A stretch of DNA of 64,000 nucleotides from Saccharospirillum sp040881935 (lineage in GTDB: Bacteria; Pseudomonadota; Gammaproteobacteria; Pseudomonadales; Natronospirillaceae), in contig NZ_JBBECH010000061.1 of assembly GCF_040881935.1 (NCBI RefSeq), positions 26,739 to 90,738 of the forward strand, in the 5' to 3' direction. Positions 61,679 through 64,000 of this stretch are shown in pieces. The notes beneath the pieces are model-generated. The model worked only from the letters and a program-made list of their open reading frames with translations. It searched no databases and was not told the DNA's origin. The position numbers and the translations under genes are program-made. How positions within the stretch are numbered: the first letter of the stretch is position 1; every line of letters begins with the position of its first letter.

Positions 61679-62950
61679 TCAGAGTGATTTGAAATAGACT
61701 TTCGAGTTGCGTTGAAAGTTGTACAGGCTTTGCCGTTCGGGCGGTAATTCGGCGACCGGCGCCGCTACAAACCCGCGCTCGGCAAACCAGTGCGCGGTTT
61801 GAGTGGTGAGTACGAACAACCGTTCTACCTTGTGCTCACGCGCGCGTTTCTCCAGCGCACGCAGCAGGGCGTCACCGCGTCCCGACTGGCGGTAGTCCTG
61901 GTGCACGGCCACGCACGCCAGCTCTGCCACCTGAGGGTCGGTATCGGGGAGCAAGTAGAGGGCCGCACAGCCGACGATCATGCCATCGCGCTCGTTGACG
62001 TGAAAATGAGAAATTTCATTTTCCAGCTTTTCGCGATCCCGGCGCACCAGAATACCGCGCTCCTCAAGCGGTTGCAGTAAGGCAAGAATACCGTTGATGT
62101 CGTCGGGCCGGGCCGGGCGAAAGGTATCGTAGCGGTCGCGTGCAATCAGCGTACCGACGCCGTCCCGGGTAAAGAGTTCGGCCAGCAGGGCGCCGTCCTG
62201 GTGACCATCGATTACATGGCAGCGTGGAATCCCGGCTTCACTGGCCGCCAGCGCCGTTTGCAATTCCCGCTCGCCAGCTACCAGCCCGGTTTTTCCGTCG
62301 AGGCACTGACGCAGTTCAAAGGCATCCATCTCTTTCTGGTTGCCGGTGATCGGGTGCGGGTTGTCGCCCACGATGACAATCTTGTCGGCGTCCATCCGCC
62401 GGGCGGTTTCCACCATAAGGTGATCCGGCGCCAGGTAAAACACCTCGCCGGTGACTGAATAGCCCAGCGGCGGCATCAGGACAATGTTGCCCTTATCGAG
62501 GTGTTCGCGAATGGCCAGATGGTCAATGCGCCGGACGCGGCCCTGGGCCAATAAATCAACGCCGTCAACAACGCCGGTGGGGCGTGCGGTGACAAAATTG
62601 CCGCCAATGACCCTGACCCGGGCGCCGTGCATCGGCGAGTTGGCGAGGCCCTGAGTAAATTGTGCTTCCAGTCGACTGCGCCAGTGACCGATGCGATTGA
62701 GGATGGCGTCCATGGCGTCGCTGTCGATCTGGGCATGTTCGTCCAGTCGCAGTTCGCCGACTTCGTCTTCGGCATCAAACAGCAGCAGCAGTTTCATGCC
62801 CAGGCTGTTTAACAGGGCCAAGTCGCTGACCAGTGAGTGCACGGACGATGGGCTGAGCACGGTGCCGCGCACCCAGACAACGGCCGTTTTGCCGCGATAG
62901 GCATGAATGTAGGGTGCGCTGTTGCGGAAAATACGAACGAAGTCGGTCAA
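61679..62950 (-). CDS. argA: N-acetylglutamate synthase (classical ArgA)
   Basis: A 423-residue enzyme starting arginine synthesis from glutamate and acetyl-CoA. Residues 1-280 are an amino-acid-kinase fold (SAPYIHAYRGKTAVVWVRGT, NIVLMPPLGYSVTGEVFYL) that senses arginine. Residues 285-423 are a GNAT domain with acetyl-CoA loop HQDYRQSGRGDALLRALEKR. GGAGAC precedes the ATG. The next gene on the strand is pyrF, so precursors of arginine and pyrimidines are encoded side by side. Confidence 0.96.
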   Translation of the reverse strand: MTDFVRIFRNSAPYIHAYRGKTAVVWVRGTVLSPSSVHSLVSDLALLNSLGMKLLLLFDAEDEVGELRLDEHAQIDSDAMDAILNRIGHWRSRLEAQFTQGLANSPMHGARVRVIGGNFVTARPTGVVDGVDLLAQGRVRRIDHLAIREHLDKGNIVLMPPLGYSVTGEVFYLAPDHLMVETARRMDADKIVIVGDNPHPITGNQKEMDAFELRQCLDGKTGLVAGERELQTALAASEAGIPRCHVIDGHQDGALLAELFTRDGVGTLIARDRYDTFRPARPDDINGILALLQPLEERGILVRRDREKLENEISHFHVNERDGMIVGCAALYLLPDTDPQVAELACVAVHQDYRQSGRGDALLRALEKRAREHKVERLFVLTTQTAHWFAERGFVAAPVAELPPERQSLYNFQRNSKVYFKSL

Positions 62951-63138
62951 GGCGGGTCTCCTCAGTTGCCGCCATGATACCGGATAAGGCCGGTCGGGCT
63001 CTACACTGTGTGTTCACATCACCCGGGAAAACCGCTGTCAGTTATCTGCTCAGACAGGTACCACAGCAGAATCGGAAAGTGCCAGCGAGGCGGCCGGAAT
63101 GCTGACGGTAATGCAGGGCCGCAGTCCAGTCGCCAGCG

Positions 63139-63789
63139 TCAGGCGGGTTGCTGAAAAAACTCGCGCGAACCGTACACCACCATGGTCTTGCCCTTAACAC
63201 TGACCAAGCCTTGCTCTTCCAGGTTTTTCAGCACCCGGCCCACCATTTCACGGGAGCAGCCGACAATGCGGCCGATTTCCTGGCGAGTAATCTTGATCTG
63301 CATGCCTTCCGGATGAGTCATGGCGTCTGGCTGCTTGCACAGATCGAGCAAGGTGCGGGCAACCCGGCCGGTGACATCCAGAAAAGCAAGGTCACCCACC
63401 TTGCGAGTGGTAGCGCGCAGACGAGTAGCCATCTGTTCACCGATAAAATACAGAATGCGCGCATCGTTCTGGGTGATTTCGCGAAACTTGGTGTAGGAGA
63501 TTTCCGCCACTTCACATTCGGTTTTGGTTTTAACCCAGGCCGATCGCGAATCCAGGGCGTCGAACAGGCCCAGTTCACCGAAAAAATCACCGGCGTTCAG
63601 ATACGCCATGATCATTTCGCGGCCATCATCGTCTTCGATGATGACTGAAACGGTGCCTTTAATGATGTAGTACAGGGAGTCGCTCTTGTCTCCGGCATAG
63701 ATGAGGGTGGTTTTTGACGGGTAGCGACGGCGATGGCATTGCGACAGGAAGTAGTCGAGATGCGTATGTTCGAGTGACTGATTAACCAT
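63139..63789 (-). CDS. cAMP receptor protein CRP/Vfr
   Basis: A 216-residue global regulator. The cyclic-nucleotide pocket has FFGELGLFDALDSRSAWVKT with the Arg-Ser pair that holds cAMP. The dimer helix is YFIGEQMATRLRATTRKVGD, and the C-terminal helix-turn-helix ITRQEIGRIVGCSREMVGRV carries the Arg-Glu-x-x-x-Arg recognition residues of CRP. It is nearer to Vfr of Pseudomonas in length (214) than to Fnr, with no N-terminal cysteine cluster. The 211 nt upstream hold its promoter region; no gene is seen there. Confidence 0.93.
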   Translation of the reverse strand: MVNQSLEHTHLDYFLSQCHRRRYPSKTTLIYAGDKSDSLYYIIKGTVSVIIEDDDGREMIMAYLNAGDFFGELGLFDALDSRSAWVKTKTECEVAEISYTKFREITQNDARILYFIGEQMATRLRATTRKVGDLAFLDVTGRVARTLLDLCKQPDAMTHPEGMQIKITRQEIGRIVGCSREMVGRVLKNLEEQGLVSVKGKTMVVYGSREFFQQPA

Positions 63790-64000
63790 GATCTCTGCTT
63801 TCCAGGGTAGCGTCTACGGCCCGGGGGTCATTGCCTGATCAGCCCCGGGGCTCCATGTTGTATGTTCGGTCTAATAAGTCAGTGCGACGAACGCAACAAA
63901 AGACCGGCCCCTCCAGCCTGTGTCAGGTTAAAGGGTAACCCGTCTGCGAGTATAGACCGAATTACGTGAATTCGGGCACAGAATGTCTGTGCGCAGTGCG

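Overview
The window is a stretch of a gammaproteobacterial chromosome. Gene content and order point to a marine Oceanospirillales-type organism (Saccharospirillum/Reinekea-like is my guess, from family knowledge and not from a search). The strongest marker is the conserved block queG < > tsaE-amidase-mutL-miaA-hfq-hflX-hflK-hflC-hisZ-purA-rnr-rlmB. No rRNA, tRNA, CRISPR array, prophage or intact insertion sequence was seen.

Layout. 1-6.2 kb: the end of a Crp/Fnr-type regulator, a small Rho-N-like protein, a YeeN-type YebC protein, cfa, a NUDIX hydrolase and a HelD-like helicase. 6.2-14.6 kb: a sugar-related module with a P-loop kinase, a CUT1 ABC binding protein and two permeases without an ATPase, then an OmpR-type regulator, a TorS-like hybrid kinase and a TorT/ribose-binding-like periplasmic protein. 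14.7-21.5 kb: an Lgt-like/TlpA fusion, the divergent pobR/pobA pair, an outer-membrane protein with a potassium channel, and queG. 21.6-37.2 kb: the tsaE-to-rlmB block (tRNA modification, mismatch repair, Hfq, HflKC, AMP synthesis, RNA decay). 37.4-50.2 kb: deoC-deoB, a degenerate kinase-like membrane protein, an M16 protease, a CnoX-like thioredoxin, a long FabH-like ketosynthase, an orphan DUF2384-like protein and pntAB. 50.2-54 kb: a TRAP transporter whose binding protein faces its permease operon across one shared terminator. 54-64 kb: an MFS remnant, kbl-tdh, an Lrp regulator divergent from a class V aminotransferase, a type-2-like pyrF, argA and a CRP/Vfr homologue.

The most striking content lies between the genes. 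At least eight near-complete copies of one palindromic element occur here, together with one half copy, one architectural variant and one deletion remnant. The core is 113 bp in six of the eight. Each has a roughly 30-bp outer stem whose sequence differs between copies with compensating changes, closed over about 53 nt that form two small hairpins. On one strand the apical loops of both hairpins read CANGGANG. GGA is kept while the preceding base varies, which matches the known CsrA/RsmA/RsmE site. Independently, the imperfect pairs in the outer stems are almost all G:U-compatible on that same strand. The elements sit mostly at gene 3' ends. I propose a dispersed family of structured elements that could act as two-site CsrA/Rsm-binding RNAs. 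A REP-like mobile single-stranded-DNA element is the main alternative, and the two are not exclusive.
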